This document shows, one piece after another, positions 43,121 through 54,797 of a stretch of DNA of 64,000 nt; position 1 is the stretch's first letter, and every line of letters begins with the position of its first letter. A program made the position numbers and the translations under genes. The notes beneath the pieces are model-generated. The model had not been told where the DNA came from and ran no database searches. It saw only the letters and a program-made list of their open reading frames with translations. Origin of the DNA: Pasteurella multocida subsp. multocida OH4807 (GTDB taxonomy: Bacteria; Pseudomonadota; Gammaproteobacteria; Enterobacterales; Pasteurellaceae); contig CP004391.1 of NCBI GenBank assembly GCA_000973525.1, positions 1,140,001-1,204,000 of the forward strand, in the 5' to 3' direction.

Positions 43121-43887
43121 TGAGCCGTTTACTACGTAATATTTTTATGCTGGTGGTATACGCTTATTTGTATATCCCAATTATCATCCTCGTGACCAAC
43201 TCGTTTAATGATGATCGCTATGGCTTAACTTGGAAAGGATTTAGCTGGAAATGGTATGAGCGCTTATTTAATAACGATACGTTAATCCAAGCGGCAATCC
43301 ACTCTGTCACGATCGCATTTTTCGCTGCAACGATAGCAACGATCATTGGAGGGCTTACCGCAATCGCACTTTATCGCTACCGTTTCCGTGGAAAACAAGC
43401 GGTAAGTGGCATGTTATTCATCGTCATGATGTCACCTGATATTGTGATGGCAGTATCTTTACTAGCTCTATTTATGATTGTAGGTATTAACTTAGGGTTC
43501 TGGTCATTGCTTTTAGCACACATTACTTTCTGTTTGCCGTATGTAGTTGTGACAATTTTTTCACGCCTCAAAGGGTTTGATGCCAAAATGTTAGAAGCTG
43601 CGAAAGATCTTGGAGCAGGAGAAGTAACAATTTTACGTAAAATTATTTTCCCATTGGCATTACCTGCGGTAATTTCGGGTTGGTTACTTAGCTTTACGAT
43701 CTCATTAGACGATGTTGTCGTATCATCATTTGTAAGTGGTGTAAGTTATGAGATTCTACCGCTGAAAATTTTCTCATTAGTGAAAACCGGTGTGACACCT
43801 GAAGTGAATGCATTAGCGACAATTATGATTATTCTTTCATTAGTGTTGGTGATTTTGAGCCAAGTTGTCGCAAGAAAAGGAAAATAA
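43120..43887 (+). CDS. potC: Spermidine/putrescine ABC permease PotC
   Basis: PotC is the second permease subunit. The 255-residue protein has six hydrophobic segments and the EAA loop [19 protein letters not shown] near 162-180. It begins at the last base of the potB stop region, so potABC are translationally coupled. A hairpin and 120 bases separate it from the binding-protein genes. Confidence 0.94.
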   Translation: MSRLLRNIFMLVVYAYLYIPIIILVTNSFNDDRYGLTWKGFSWKWYERLFNNDTLIQAAIHSVTIAFFAATIATIIGGLTAIALYRYRFRGKQAVSGMLFIVMMSPDIVMAVSLLALFMIVGINLGFWSLLLAHITFCLPYVVVTIFSRLKGFDAKMLEAAKDLGAGEVTILRKIIFPLALPAVISGWLLSFTISLDDVVVSSFVSGVSYEILPLKIFSLVKTGVTPEVNALATIMIILSLVLVILSQVVARKGK

Positions 43888-43936
43888 TTGTTGTAAGAAA
43901 ATAATACTTCACAAACAATCCAATACCAAATAGAAT

Positions 43937-43966
43937 ACGCCTTGCCTTAAAACAAGGCGTTTTTTA
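43937..43966 (+). terminator. potC terminator
   Basis: ACGCCTTG at 43937-43944 pairs with CAAGGCGT at 43953-43960, followed by TTTTTT. It lies within the pot cluster and could lower expression of the first potD or be partly read through. Confidence 0.85.
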
Positions 43967-44016
43967 TGCCTCTAATATAAAAGAGAACGTTTACCCCTAA
44001 CAGGAGAATGATAGAA

Positions 44017-45063
44017 ATGAAAAAATTTGCAGGTCTTGTGACTGCAGGAATCATGACACTTGGCTTAACCGCTAATGCACATGCAACCAATGACACGGTT
44101 TACCTTTATACTTGGACCGAATATGTCCCAGATGGTTTATTAGATGAATTTACAAAAGAAACGGGCATCAAAGTTATTGTTTCTAGTTTAGAATCCAACG
44201 AAACTATGTATGCGAAATTGAAAACACAAGGTGAAACGGGTGGTTATGATGTTATTGCACCATCAAACTATTTTGTGTCAAAAATGTCGCGTGAAGGTAT
44301 GCTAAAAGAGCTAGACCACAGCAAATTACCTGTTATCAAAGAGTTGAATCCTGACTGGTTAGATAAACCTTACGATAAAGGAAATAAATATTCGTTACCA
44401 CAATTATTAGGTGCGCCGGGTATCGCATATAACACTGACAGCTACAAAGGTGAAAACTTCACCGCTTGGGGTGACTTATGGAAGCCTGAATTTAAAGGTA
44501 AAGTCCAATTACTTGATGATGCTCGTGAAGTGTTTAACATTGCTTTATTAAAATTAGGTCAAGATCCAAATACCAAGGATCCTGCCATCATCAAACAAGC
44601 TTACGAAGAGCTATTAAAGTTACGTCCAAACGTGTTGTCATTCAACTCTGACAACCCAGCTAACTCATTCATCTCTGGTGAAGTTGAAGTCGGTCAATTA
44701 TGGAACGGTTCTGTACGCATTGCGAAAAAAGAACAAGCGCCTTTAGATATGGTCTTCCCAAAAGAAGGTCCAGTACTGTGGGTAGATACATTAGCTATTC
44801 CAGTAACATCAAAAAATCCTGATGGTGCACATAAACTAATTAACTACTTATTAAGTGCAAAAGTGTCTGCACAATTAACAGAAGAAATTGGTTACCCAAC
44901 ATCTAATATTGAAGCATTAAAATTATTACCAGCAGAAATTACACAAGATCCAGCTATCTATCCAAGTGCTGAAATCTTACAAAAAAGCTATTGGCAAGAT
45001 GATGTTGGTGATGCCGTTGAATACTACGAGAATTATTACCAACAATTAAAAGCAGCAAAATAA
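44017..45063 (+). CDS. potD: Spermidine/putrescine-binding protein PotD, copy 1
   Basis: PotD binds polyamines in the periplasm for PotABC. The 348-residue precursor has a signal peptide ending in TANAHA (about residue 23). YLYTWTEYVPDGLLDEFTKETG at the mature start and LWNGSVRIAKK in the second lobe are typical; acidic and aromatic residues such as those in WTEY line the site. The ATG at 44017 has AGGAG ten bases upstream; the ATG at 44008 touches that site and is unlikely. A second, closely similar copy follows. Confidence 0.93.
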   Translation: MKKFAGLVTAGIMTLGLTANAHATNDTVYLYTWTEYVPDGLLDEFTKETGIKVIVSSLESNETMYAKLKTQGETGGYDVIAPSNYFVSKMSREGMLKELDHSKLPVIKELNPDWLDKPYDKGNKYSLPQLLGAPGIAYNTDSYKGENFTAWGDLWKPEFKGKVQLLDDAREVFNIALLKLGQDPNTKDPAIIKQAYEELLKLRPNVLSFNSDNPANSFISGEVEVGQLWNGSVRIAKKEQAPLDMVFPKEGPVLWVDTLAIPVTSKNPDGAHKLINYLLSAKVSAQLTEEIGYPTSNIEALKLLPAEITQDPAIYPSAEILQKSYWQDDVGDAVEYYENYYQQLKAAK

Positions 45064-45089
45064 TTTGTTTTAAGCTCATAACACACCGC

Positions 45090-45126
45090 AAGTGCGGTTG
45101 AAATTTCGTAAATTTTAACCGCACTT
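45090..45126 (+). terminator. Terminator after potD copy 1
   Basis: AAGTGCGGTT at 45090-45099 pairs with AACCGCACTT at 45117-45126; the inner AAATTT parts extend the stem. The arms are complete uptake signals. Confidence 0.8.
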
Positions 45127-45198
45127 TTCTTGTTCCCACTTATATTTTTATCTTCTCACTAAATGAATTTTTAATCATAAATTTTATATAACAATTCA

Positions 45199-45227
45199 TT
45201 TACATTCTGAACATTCTAGCCTACAAT
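45199..45227 (+). promoter_or_regulatory. Promoter of potD copy 2
   Basis: TTTACA at 45199-45204 and TACAAT at 45222-45227 are separated by exactly 17 bp, giving a good sigma-70 promoter about 90 bases before the second potD start. It would let copy 2 be expressed apart from the operon. Confidence 0.7.
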
Positions 45228-45319
45228 CCGCCTTGTCCGTATCCATTCGGCATCTTCAGGTTAGGTAAACTGAGGGTTTAACTGACATATTTTTCACCCA
45301 TTTTCTGGGAGCAACATAA

Positions 45320-46366
45320 ATGAAAAAATTAACTGGCATTTTAACTGCTGGCGTGATGATGCTGGGCGTAAGCAATCTTGCAAGCGCAGCTAATAATGAA
45401 GTTTATCTTTACACCTGGACAGAATATGTTCCTGAAGGCTTATTAGATGAATTTACTAAACAAACCGGGATTAAAGTCATCGTTTCAAGCCTTGAGTCAA
45501 ACGAAACGATGTATGCCAAATTAAAAACAATGGGTAAAGACGGAGGTTATGATGTTATCGCACCAACAAGCTACTTTGTTTCAAAAATGGCTCGAGAAGG
45601 AATGTTAAAAGAACTCGATCATAGTCAATTACCCGTTATCAAAGAACTCGATCCGAATATGCTTGATCGTCCATATGACAAAGGCAATAAATACTCTTTA
45701 CCTCAGCTCTTTGGCGCAACTGGCATTGCCTATAATACTGCGAATCAAACACCTGCACAGTTTCAGTCTTGGGGAGATTTATGGCATACCGACTTTAAAG
45801 GTAAAATTCAAATGCTCGATGATCCTCGAGAATTATTTAATATAGCGTTATTAAAAATGGGTAAAGATCCGAATACGCAGGACCCTGTAATTCTAAAAGA
45901 AGCTTATGAAGAATTACTAAAATTACGTCCAAATATTCTTTCTTTTAACTCTGATAATCCTGCCAGCACTTTTATCTCGGGCGAAACAGACATTGGCTTA
46001 CTTTGGAATGGCTCTGTGCGTATTGCAAAAAATGAAGGTGCACAAGTGGATATGGTTTATCCAAAAGAAGGCACAATGCTATGGATTGATAACTTAGCGA
46101 TTCCTTCTACTTCCCAAAATACTGAAAATGCCTATAAATTAATTAACTATTTATTAAGTGCGGATGTATCCGAAAAGCTGACCTTAAACATCGGTTATCC
46201 AACTTCTAATTTAGAAGCATTAAAACGCTTACCAAAAGAGTTGACGGAAGATCAAGCAACCTTCTTAACACAAGACGTAATTCACCGCAGCCAATGGCAA
46301 ATCGATGTTGATCATGCTATTGATTTATATGACAGCTACTATCAAAAACTTAAAGCAGCAAAATAA
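45320..46366 (+). CDS. potD: Spermidine/putrescine-binding protein PotD, copy 2
   Basis: This 348-residue protein is a tandem paralogue of the preceding gene, with near-identical stretches (NEVYLYTWTEYVPEGLLDEF, VIVSSLESNETMYAKLKT) and a signal peptide ending in NLASA. Most substitutions are conservative; the second half differs more (for example NIGYPTSNLEALKRLPKEL). GGGAGC precedes the ATG. H. influenzae also has two potD genes, but unlinked as I recall. The two copies may differ in preference for spermidine or putrescine, which cannot be read from sequence alone. Confidence 0.92.
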   Translation: MKKLTGILTAGVMMLGVSNLASAANNEVYLYTWTEYVPEGLLDEFTKQTGIKVIVSSLESNETMYAKLKTMGKDGGYDVIAPTSYFVSKMAREGMLKELDHSQLPVIKELDPNMLDRPYDKGNKYSLPQLFGATGIAYNTANQTPAQFQSWGDLWHTDFKGKIQMLDDPRELFNIALLKMGKDPNTQDPVILKEAYEELLKLRPNILSFNSDNPASTFISGETDIGLLWNGSVRIAKNEGAQVDMVYPKEGTMLWIDNLAIPSTSQNTENAYKLINYLLSADVSEKLTLNIGYPTSNLEALKRLPKELTEDQATFLTQDVIHRSQWQIDVDHAIDLYDSYYQKLKAAK

Positions 46367-46391
46367 TTCAGTATAGCTTGATTTCAATCAC

Positions 46392-46420
46392 AAAAAGATC
46401 TTCTGAATGAAGATCTTTTT
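46392..46420 (+). terminator. Terminator after potD copy 2
   Basis: AAAAAGATCTTC at 46392-46403 pairs perfectly with GAAGATCTTTTT at 46409-46420 around TGAAT. Confidence 0.9.
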
Positions 46421-46435
46421 TGTTTTGTACATTAA

Positions 46436-46441
46436 TATAAT
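46436..46441 (+). promoter_or_regulatory. Candidate -10 box of cdd
   Basis: A perfect TATAAT lies 29 bases before the cdd ATG. No good -35 is visible because the potD terminator occupies that position. Confidence 0.4.
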
Positions 46442-46470
46442 GTGAAAATATTCAGACAAGGAGAGCCAAT

Positions 46471-47367
46471 ATGAAGATACATATTTCAGAAAAAATCACC
46501 CAAGCACTGCACCAAATCGAGCCAGAAGCGCTCAGACAAGACCTGCTTCATATTCTCGAAGAACAACATTTTATCGGTCTACTACCGCATTTTGTTGTTC
46601 GCCATATTTGTGAAAAACATCACCTTGATAACAAACAACTTGCTTTAAAATTATTACCGATTGCCGCCTGTTACTCACATACTCCCATTTCACATTTCCA
46701 TGTCGGTGCGATTGCTATTGGACTAAGTGGTAATTTTTATTTTGGCGCTAACCAAGAATTTTCTCATAGCAGTATTCAACAAACAATTCATGCAGAGCAA
46801 AGCGCTATCTCACATGCGTGGATGAGACAAGAGAAAGGCATTACAGATATTGTTGTCAACTACACGCCATGCGGTCATTGTCGCCAATTTATGAATGAAT
46901 TAAACTCAGCATCAGAGCTCTATATCCACCTTCCACATAGCCAAAATAACCCTTTACAAAACTATTTACCCGACTCATTTGGGCCAAAAGATTTAAATAT
47001 TGATTTATTGCTTTTAGATGAACACACTAATCACCTGAGTTATCACACTAAAAATCCCGTTGTATTAGCCGCATTAGAAGCAGCAAACATGGCACATGCC
47101 CCATATTCCAATTCCTATCATGGTGTAGCGATTCAATTGCAAGATCAGCGTATTTTCATTGGTAGCTACGCAGAAAATGCGGCCTTTAATCCGAGCTTAC
47201 CCGCATTACAAGTTGCCCTAAACCACGTTTTCTTACAGGGCGGTGAAATTGAACATATCCAAAAAATTGTCATGCTAGAACGAGCTAATAGGTTAAACTA
47301 TCGTAAAATGAGCGAAGACTTAGTTGAAAGTATTTGTGATGTGAAATTAGAATATATTGAGATCTAA
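46471..47367 (+). CDS. cdd: Cytidine deaminase
   Basis: Cdd deaminates cytidine and deoxycytidine to uridine forms for pyrimidine salvage. The 298-residue length matches the E. coli-type dimer (294), which carries a catalytic and a degenerate second domain. Zinc ligands are in TIHAEQSAI near 103-111 (His, with catalytic Glu) and PCGHCRQF near 135-142. AAGGAGAG precedes the ATG. It lies after the pot genes, as I recall for H. influenzae, where pepT, potABCD and cdd are also close together. Confidence 0.94.
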   Translation: MKIHISEKITQALHQIEPEALRQDLLHILEEQHFIGLLPHFVVRHICEKHHLDNKQLALKLLPIAACYSHTPISHFHVGAIAIGLSGNFYFGANQEFSHSSIQQTIHAEQSAISHAWMRQEKGITDIVVNYTPCGHCRQFMNELNSASELYIHLPHSQNNPLQNYLPDSFGPKDLNIDLLLLDEHTNHLSYHTKNPVVLAALEAANMAHAPYSNSYHGVAIQLQDQRIFIGSYAENAAFNPSLPALQVALNHVFLQGGEIEHIQKIVMLERANRLNYRKMSEDLVESICDVKLEYIEI

Positions 47368-47468
47368 TGCTTCGATAAGCCCCATAAAAAGACTGTCCGC
47401 TTTTGCTTTTATCAACTGCACTTTTTAATCAACACGTAAAAGCAAGCCGTTTCTCTTAATACAATATA

Positions 47469-47496
47469 AAAAAGATAGCCAATTGGCTATCTTTTT
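47469..47496. terminator. Bidirectional terminator between cdd and serS
   Basis: The 28 bases form a perfect palindrome, AAAAAGATAGCCAA with TTGGCTATCTTTTT, between convergent genes. Confidence 0.9.
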
Positions 47497-47510
47497 AGTA
47501 GAAAGTGCAT

Positions 47511-48803
<1,293 letters not shown>

Positions 48804-49028
48804 TTACCTACTTTTATTAAAATTTAGGCGGAATTAACCGCACTTTTGTCTCGAAATAATTTTTGTATTTTAGATCGAAATAACATAAGAAACCAGTTTA
48901 AAATCTGGCTTACCTATTCAAAAATAGTGATTTTTATTAATCAAGAGACTTGCCTATTCGTAGAAAAAATAAGCAAAAATGACTTACTACCTACTCTTAA
49001 CGCTGAGCAAAATAAGAGATAAATTAAT

Positions 49029-50366
49029 TTAATAACGCTTTTGAGGACTTTTTTGATCCTGCTCTCTCAACCAATCCAGCTTTTCTCTCACTTTCATTTC
49101 TAGCCCACGATTGCTTGGGAAATAATATTGTGTCGTTTTAAGTGGTTCAGGAAAATAATTTTCACCCGCTGCATACGCATTCGGCTCATCATGCGCATAG
49201 CGATATTCTGCCCCATATCCTAATGTTTTCATTAAATGCGTAGGTGCATTACGTAAATGCTCTGGGACATCATAATCAGGTAATTCTTTGGCATGTTTTT
49301 TAGCTTGCTTAAAGGCAAGATAAACAGCATTACTTTTGGGTGCAATTGCGAGATAAACAACTGCTTGTGCAATAGCTCTTTCTCCTTCTGCTGCCCCAAC
49401 ACGTGTAAAACAGTCCCAAGCAGCAAGCGCAACTTGCATTGCTCTTGGATCCGCATTGCCAATATCTTCCGACGCAATCGCCAATAAACGTCTTGCGACA
49501 TAAAGCGGATCACCACCAGCCGTAATAATACGTGCATACCAATATAACGCGGCATCAGGAGCTGAGCCCCGAACGGATTTATGCAAAGCTGAAATGAAAT
49601 CATAAAAACGATCGCCTTGTTTATCAAAACGGGCTTGACGTTCACCCAATACAGCATGTAACAAAGCGCGATCTAAACGTTTTCCTTTTTCACTTTCATC
49701 CGCCATCTCCGCCATCAATTCCAAGCTATTTAATGCCAAACGTGCGTCACCATTGACATATTCAGCCAGCATTTCAAGCAAACCATCTTCTAAAATAAAA
49801 GCTTCTTGTCCTAAACCACGTTCTTTATCTTGTAAAGCCTGCTGCAAAACAAGCCTGATATCCTGTGTTGTAAGGGGTTTGAGAATATAGACGCGTGCAC
49901 GTGATAAAAGCGCACTATTTAATTCAAAAGACGGATTTTCTGTCGTTGCACCAATAAAAATAATAGTGCCATCTTCAATATAAGGTAAAAAAGCATCTTG
50001 CTGACTTTTATTAAAACGATGCACTTCATCAACAAACAGGACAGTCCGACGATCCGCTAAACGATGTTGTTTGGCACGCTCAATCGCCTCTCTGATTTCT
50101 TTTACCCCACTGGTAACCGCCGAAATACGCTCAACCTCAGCATTAATTCGTTGTGCAATCATTTCAGCTAGTGTCGTTTTGCCTGTACCTGGCGGTCCCC
50201 AGAAAATCATAGAATGAATATGTCCCACTTCAATGGCTTTACGTAGCGGTTTACCTTCACCAACTAAATGTGCTTGACCAAAATACTGTGCCAAGGTCGT
50301 CGGTCGCATTCTGGCAGCTAAAGGACGAAAGTCACTCTGCTCAAAATCCAAACTTAAGTTAGCCAT
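49029..50366 (-). CDS. rarA: Replication-associated recombination protein RarA (MgsA)
   Basis: RarA is a clamp-loader-like AAA+ ATPase that acts at stalled replication forks. The 445-residue protein has Walker A GPPGTGKT near 58-65, Walker [16 protein letters not shown] near 110, the sensor GATTENPSF, and the C-terminal MgsA domain with [12 protein letters not shown]. The ATG at 50366 ([12 protein letters not shown]) matches family starts; a TTG two codons upstream is unlikely. It is the last gene of lrp-ftsK-lolA-rarA, 12 bases after lolA. Confidence 0.95.
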   Translation of the reverse strand: MANLSLDFEQSDFRPLAARMRPTTLAQYFGQAHLVGEGKPLRKAIEVGHIHSMIFWGPPGTGKTTLAEMIAQRINAEVERISAVTSGVKEIREAIERAKQHRLADRRTVLFVDEVHRFNKSQQDAFLPYIEDGTIIFIGATTENPSFELNSALLSRARVYILKPLTTQDIRLVLQQALQDKERGLGQEAFILEDGLLEMLAEYVNGDARLALNSLELMAEMADESEKGKRLDRALLHAVLGERQARFDKQGDRFYDFISALHKSVRGSAPDAALYWYARIITAGGDPLYVARRLLAIASEDIGNADPRAMQVALAAWDCFTRVGAAEGERAIAQAVVYLAIAPKSNAVYLAFKQAKKHAKELPDYDVPEHLRNAPTHLMKTLGYGAEYRYAHDEPNAYAAGENYFPEPLKTTQYYFPSNRGLEMKVREKLDWLREQDQKSPQKRY

Positions 50367-50378
50367 ATTCAATTCTCG

Positions 50379-50993
50379 TTATTTTTTACGTTGATCGTCG
50401 ACTTCTACGCCTTTAGGTACAGTAAAGTGAAATAAACTACTTGCTAAGGTCTGGTTAGTAATATTGCGTAATACATAAAGATTTGATTGACCATCTTTTT
50501 CAGTGGTACTGAAATTACGCAACACGCCTTCTTGATCAATACGAATCGTGAATTGCTTAATATGACTTTTCTTCGCTTTAGGGACGAGAGTAAATGTATC
50601 GGCTTTTTGCTCTACCGTATATTGTGCCCAATGGCTTTTATCGTCCGTAGTCAACAAAACAAAAGGGGTATTATTCACTGCATCTTTTACCCAATTTGCC
50701 GTAACTTGTTCAACAAAAGGATCATAAAACCACAATGTTTTACCATCTGAGATAATTTGGCTTTCCTGTGGTTCTTTGTTCTCCATACGGAATAAATTTG
50801 GACGTTTAATTTGAAGCTTTCCGCTCCCTTGTTGCACATTTTTACCATCCGCGGCGCTCACTGTTTGTGCATAATCCGCACTTAACACATCCACTTTAGC
50901 TAAACGTTGTTGTAGCTCTTTCGCGGCATCTGCCCAAGCAACAGAACTCATCGCTACCCATAAAAGTGCGGTCGTTTTTAATAATATTTTCAT
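50379..50993 (-). CDS. lolA: Outer-membrane lipoprotein carrier protein LolA
   Basis: LolA carries lipoproteins across the periplasm from LolCDE to LolB. The 204-residue precursor has a signal peptide ending in SSVAWA (residue 21). [18 protein letters not shown] and [18 protein letters not shown] are hallmark segments of the open beta-barrel. It lies between ftsK and rarA, a conserved order. lolB is in the same window about 11 kb away. Confidence 0.95.
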   Translation of the reverse strand: MKILLKTTALLWVAMSSVAWADAAKELQQRLAKVDVLSADYAQTVSAADGKNVQQGSGKLQIKRPNLFRMENKEPQESQIISDGKTLWFYDPFVEQVTANWVKDAVNNTPFVLLTTDDKSHWAQYTVEQKADTFTLVPKAKKSHIKQFTIRIDQEGVLRNFSTTEKDGQSNLYVLRNITNQTLASSLFHFTVPKGVEVDDQRKK

Positions 50994-51003
50994 CTGTATT
51001 TTC

Positions 51004-53787
51004 CTAAAAATCTGAAGAACGTCTTGCTAAGACTTCACGTTTACCATTCTGCATCGCTGAAACAATCCCTTGTTCTTCTAATTGCTCCATAATTCTTGCT
51101 GCACGATTAAACCCTACTTTGAATTTACGTTGAACGTAAGATGTGGAAGCATTGCCTGTTGTGGTAACTAATTCAACAACTTCATCAAATAAGTCATCGA
51201 GCTCATCCGAATCGGTCACAGAAGGAAACGAATCCTCGTCCTCTTCGTCTGAGCCATCTAAAATTGCTTCAATATAATTTGGCTTACCACGTGCTTTCCA
51301 ATCATCCACTACTCGTGCAACCTCATCATCACTCATAAATGCGCCATGTACACGAACTAAATCCGATGAGCCTGCACCAGAATATAACATATCTCCACGT
51401 CCAAGTAGCGCTTCCGCGCCCACTTGGTCTAAAATTGTACGCGAGTCAATTTTACTTGCCACCGTAAATGCGATTCGACTTGGAATATTCGCTTTAATCA
51501 ACCCCGTAATCACATCAACAGAAGGACGCTGTGTCGCTAAAATTAAGTGAATCCCAATTGCACGCGCTTTTTGTGCTAAACGAGCAATTAATTCTTCGAC
51601 TTGTTTGCCTGCCACCATCATTAAATCAGCGAACTCATCCACTATCACCACAATATAACTCAGTTTCTCTAATGGTGGGGGTAACGCATCCATTGTGTCG
51701 CCAGGTCGCCATAAAGGATTCGGGATCGGCATATTCATGGCGTCATATTCATCAATTTTTTCATTGTAACCTTCAATATTACGCACACGTAATGCAGAAA
51801 GAAGTTGATAGCGACGTTCCATTTCATCCACACACCAACGCAATGCATTTGCGGCTTTTTTCATATCCGTCACGACCTCAGTTAACAAATGAGGAATCCC
51901 GTTATAGATAGATAATTCAACAACTTTAGGGTCAATCATAATGAATTTGACTTCTTCAGGCTTCACTCTAAAGAGCAAACTCAAAATCATGGTATTCACC
52001 CCAACGGACTTACCTGAGCCAGTGGATCCCGCCACTAATAAATGTGGCATTTTGGCTAAATCAACTACAACAGGCTTACCACTAATATCTTTACCTAACG
52101 CCATCGACAATACGGAATGAGATTGACGAAATTCATCACTGTCGAGGACTTCGCGTAAGGTCACCATTTGACGATTGACATTTGGTGTTTCAATACCGAT
52201 ATATGGCTTACCAGGAATCACCTCTGCCACACGAATTGAACGAAACATCAACGCACGTGCTAAATCCGTATCAATACTGGTGACCTTGGCAGCTTTGACA
52301 CCGGGTTGTAACTCAAGTTCATAACGCGTCACTACAGGACCGACTAACACATCTTTTACACTGGCTTTCACCCCAAAATTACGTAATTGATGTTCAATAC
52401 GTTGCGATGTATCAATAATCTCATCTTGTGTAATACGGTGTGCTTGGCTTGGACGATACTCCAATAAGTCGAGACTTGGCATCGGTGTCGTGGGTTTTAC
52501 TTTTGTCGTGACTTTTTGCTGTAACGCGGGATGAATCAGTGAATCACCATATGGTTTATAGTTTGGCGTAGCGGAGAGCAACGCATCATCTGCCGCAACG
52601 GGTTCCGCAAAAATGGTCTGTAATGCGTCTTCCGCATTCAGTTCTTTTGCACGTAATGCCATTTCATCCAAACGCTGTTGTTCCTGTGCAGCAAATTGAC
52701 GAGCTAAATCATTTCCCTCATCTAATACACTCAATTGCTCAGTAGTGTGTGCTGGTAAAGGCGATAGCGATACAGTGGGAATATTCTCCAAATCGGAAGA
52801 TAACACGTCCGTACTATTTTGCCATGCTGTCATCGTAACTGTTTCTGGTACGATCGCATTTAAACGCTCTGGGTCAATATCATTATGCTGAACACTCACT
52901 GTAGGTAAGGATATATCCTGCTCAACCGCATATCCACCTAACTGTGCAACTTCCGCACGGTCCAATGTCGATTCAATGGATTCAATAGATTCAACGGAGT
53001 CAATGTTCTGCTCTGTTAAGTTTGTTTCAGGTGTTAACCCATTAATATGAATAAAATTTTCAACATTTACGAGCGCAGGTGAAGAATCAGCGGTAAGGTG
53101 GGTCTCTTCCATACTTTGTGCAATTTCCGATAATTGACGCTCATTCTCTTCCAGTGGTAACGCCAACTCCTGTTGAACAGGTACAGATTGTGAGGGAGCA
53201 TCTTCGGCTTTATCATGATTTTTCATCGCCAGCCAAGCAAAAAATGCCATGACGAAACGAATTAGCGAGGTGCCTGAACAAAGCATAAATCCAACGACAC
53301 TTAGTCCCCCGCCTATTAGCATTAACCCGACAAAATCTAAGACGGGGAAAAATGTAGCCACTAAATATCCCCCTAACACCCCTCCCGCTAAATAATAAGG
53401 TGTATTAGATAACAACAAAGTTGCCACGATCGAAGCGCCGCACAAAAAAACAACAAAACCAAACAAGCCTAGATTAAAACGCCAGAAATGGAAGGAAGTT
53501 CTTGCTTTACTCCGCAGAAAATAAACAGATGTGATAAAAATCACAAAAGGAATCAAGTGTCCAATATGTCCCAAAAGCACAAAAAACAAATCAATAAACC
53601 AAGCGCCGAAAGCACCTGCTTTATTGATTGTTTTCTCAATATAACTTGATGATGCCCATGAACTATCTAACGGGGAATAACTTGACCACGCTACGATCAA
53701 ATAAAGACCGAAAAGTGCGGTCAAAATAAAGAAAAATCTCAATAAATACTGCTTTGGGCTAAACTTTTCAGAAATTCGTTTAATCAT
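51004..53787 (-). CDS. ftsK: DNA translocase FtsK
   Basis: FtsK anchors at the septum and pumps chromosome ends for dimer resolution at dif. The 927-residue protein has four or five N-terminal membrane segments (about 15-190), a linker rich in Glu/Ser/Thr/Pro (about 195-450), and the RecA-like motor with Walker [11 protein letters not shown] near 588 and Walker [14 protein letters not shown]. The C-terminal gamma winged helix covers about 860-925. The linker is much shorter than in E. coli (1329 residues in total) and contains a 9-bp tandem repeat. It starts four bases after lrp. Confidence 0.95.
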   Translation of the reverse strand: MIKRISEKFSPKQYLLRFFFILTALFGLYLIVAWSSYSPLDSSWASSSYIEKTINKAGAFGAWFIDLFFVLLGHIGHLIPFVIFITSVYFLRSKARTSFHFWRFNLGLFGFVVFLCGASIVATLLLSNTPYYLAGGVLGGYLVATFFPVLDFVGLMLIGGGLSVVGFMLCSGTSLIRFVMAFFAWLAMKNHDKAEDAPSQSVPVQQELALPLEENERQLSEIAQSMEETHLTADSSPALVNVENFIHINGLTPETNLTEQNIDSVESIESIESTLDRAEVAQLGGYAVEQDISLPTVSVQHNDIDPERLNAIVPETVTMTAWQNSTDVLSSDLENIPTVSLSPLPAHTTEQLSVLDEGNDLARQFAAQEQQRLDEMALRAKELNAEDALQTIFAEPVAADDALLSATPNYKPYGDSLIHPALQQKVTTKVKPTTPMPSLDLLEYRPSQAHRITQDEIIDTSQRIEHQLRNFGVKASVKDVLVGPVVTRYELELQPGVKAAKVTSIDTDLARALMFRSIRVAEVIPGKPYIGIETPNVNRQMVTLREVLDSDEFRQSHSVLSMALGKDISGKPVVVDLAKMPHLLVAGSTGSGKSVGVNTMILSLLFRVKPEEVKFIMIDPKVVELSIYNGIPHLLTEVVTDMKKAANALRWCVDEMERRYQLLSALRVRNIEGYNEKIDEYDAMNMPIPNPLWRPGDTMDALPPPLEKLSYIVVIVDEFADLMMVAGKQVEELIARLAQKARAIGIHLILATQRPSVDVITGLIKANIPSRIAFTVASKIDSRTILDQVGAEALLGRGDMLYSGAGSSDLVRVHGAFMSDDEVARVVDDWKARGKPNYIEAILDGSDEEDEDSFPSVTDSDELDDLFDEVVELVTTTGNASTSYVQRKFKVGFNRAARIMEQLEEQGIVSAMQNGKREVLARRSSDF
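52970..53005 (-). repeat. 9-bp tandem repeat (four units) in the ftsK linker
   Basis: On the plus strand the units read GATTCAATG, GATTCAATA, GATTCAACG and GAGTCAATG back to back. They encode [13 protein letters not shown] triplets in the linker. Changes in copy number would keep the reading frame. Confidence 0.85.
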
Positions 53788-53791
53788 GCTC

Positions 53792-54256
53792 TTACTTCAA
53801 CTGCAAAAAATTCGTTTGTTTAACTTCTTCCATCACAACGTAAGTGCGAGTGTCATTCACACCAGGTAAACGTAACAACGTTGTCCCAAGTAACTTACGA
53901 TAGGCTGCCATATCGGCTACACGCGTTTTCAATAAATAATCAAAATCACCTGAAACTAAATGGCATTCTTGAATTTCATCAAGCTGTTGAACAGCAGCAT
54001 TAAATTCTTCAAACACATCTGGTTTACCACGAATTAACGTAATTTCCACAATCACTAAAAGTGGCGAATCCAATAGCTCAGGATTTAATAACGCACGATA
54101 ACCCATGATAATGCCTTGCTTCTCAAGACGTTTCACACGTTCTAAGCAAGGTGTTGGAGATAACCCCACTTTTTTGGATAACTCAATATTTGAGATTTTT
54201 CCATTACGTTGTAGTTCATTCAAAATGTTTATATCAATATTATCAAGTGCTTTCAT
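53792..54256 (-). CDS. lrp: Leucine-responsive regulatory protein Lrp
   Basis: Lrp is a global AsnC-family regulator of amino acid metabolism and, in Pasteurella and Haemophilus, of surface features. The 154-residue protein has the helix-turn-helix at about 15-50 ([24 protein letters not shown]) and the RAM effector domain after 65, with [15 protein letters not shown]. The start has AGGAAAATTC upstream. It leads an operon with ftsK-lolA-rarA. The next gene is divergent. Confidence 0.93.
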   Translation of the reverse strand: MKALDNIDINILNELQRNGKISNIELSKKVGLSPTPCLERVKRLEKQGIIMGYRALLNPELLDSPLLVIVEITLIRGKPDVFEEFNAAVQQLDEIQECHLVSGDFDYLLKTRVADMAAYRKLLGTTLLRLPGVNDTRTYVVMEEVKQTNFLQLK

Positions 54257-54437
54257 GAATTTTCCTAAGTCCTAAGCCATCAAACGCTACCTATGCCAGT
54301 GAGATTAACTAATTTTACACCATTTTTCAAAATTTAATTTGTTTTCTTTGCCTTAAATGATGCTTTCCTACTTTCTATATCGCTTTCCATCTTTAAACGT
54401 TCTACACTATCCACATATCAAATTACAGGAGCACACA

Positions 54438-54779
54438 ATGCATGCGACGAATCCCTTTCGTGCGAATTGGACAGCCAAAGGTAATACGCTATGTTTAGGA
54501 CACTGGGAAATTCACTATTTCGATAAATTAATTGTACTGCCAACAGAGCGTACTGAAAAAGACATGGGAACACGAGGAATTTATAATTTTATTGATCCAG
54601 ACGATACGCTTTATTTAGAAGGTTTAGAGGAAGATGATTGGATTCTGGCAAATATTGATTGGCTTTCTGACGTCTTTATCAATGCCAATATTCCACTCGA
54701 AGAATCCTTATTTCGCCAGTTCTATCAAGCCGTCAATCAAGAAGATTGGCGTTGTGGAAGCTGTGGCGGCTGTATGTAA
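54438..54779 (+). CDS. Small protein of unknown function with a C-terminal Cys cluster
   Basis: I do not recognise this 113-residue protein. It is soluble, acidic and rich in aromatics (LEEDDWILANIDWL), and ends in WRCGSCGGCM, four cysteines in a compact pattern that could bind metal. The ATG at 54438 follows CAGGAGC at good spacing; the frame is open 27 codons upstream but lacks such a site. It is divergent from lrp and convergent with radA (18-base gap). Confidence 0.75.
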   Translation: MHATNPFRANWTAKGNTLCLGHWEIHYFDKLIVLPTERTEKDMGTRGIYNFIDPDDTLYLEGLEEDDWILANIDWLSDVFINANIPLEESLFRQFYQAVNQEDWRCGSCGGCM

Positions 54780-54797
54780 CCGCCACGTAAGCGATAC

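Noticed and set aside
43980..43999. AACGTTT-centred motif before potD as a PurR or LacI-type operator
   Set aside because: Only the central six bases are palindromic; the outer positions do not match.
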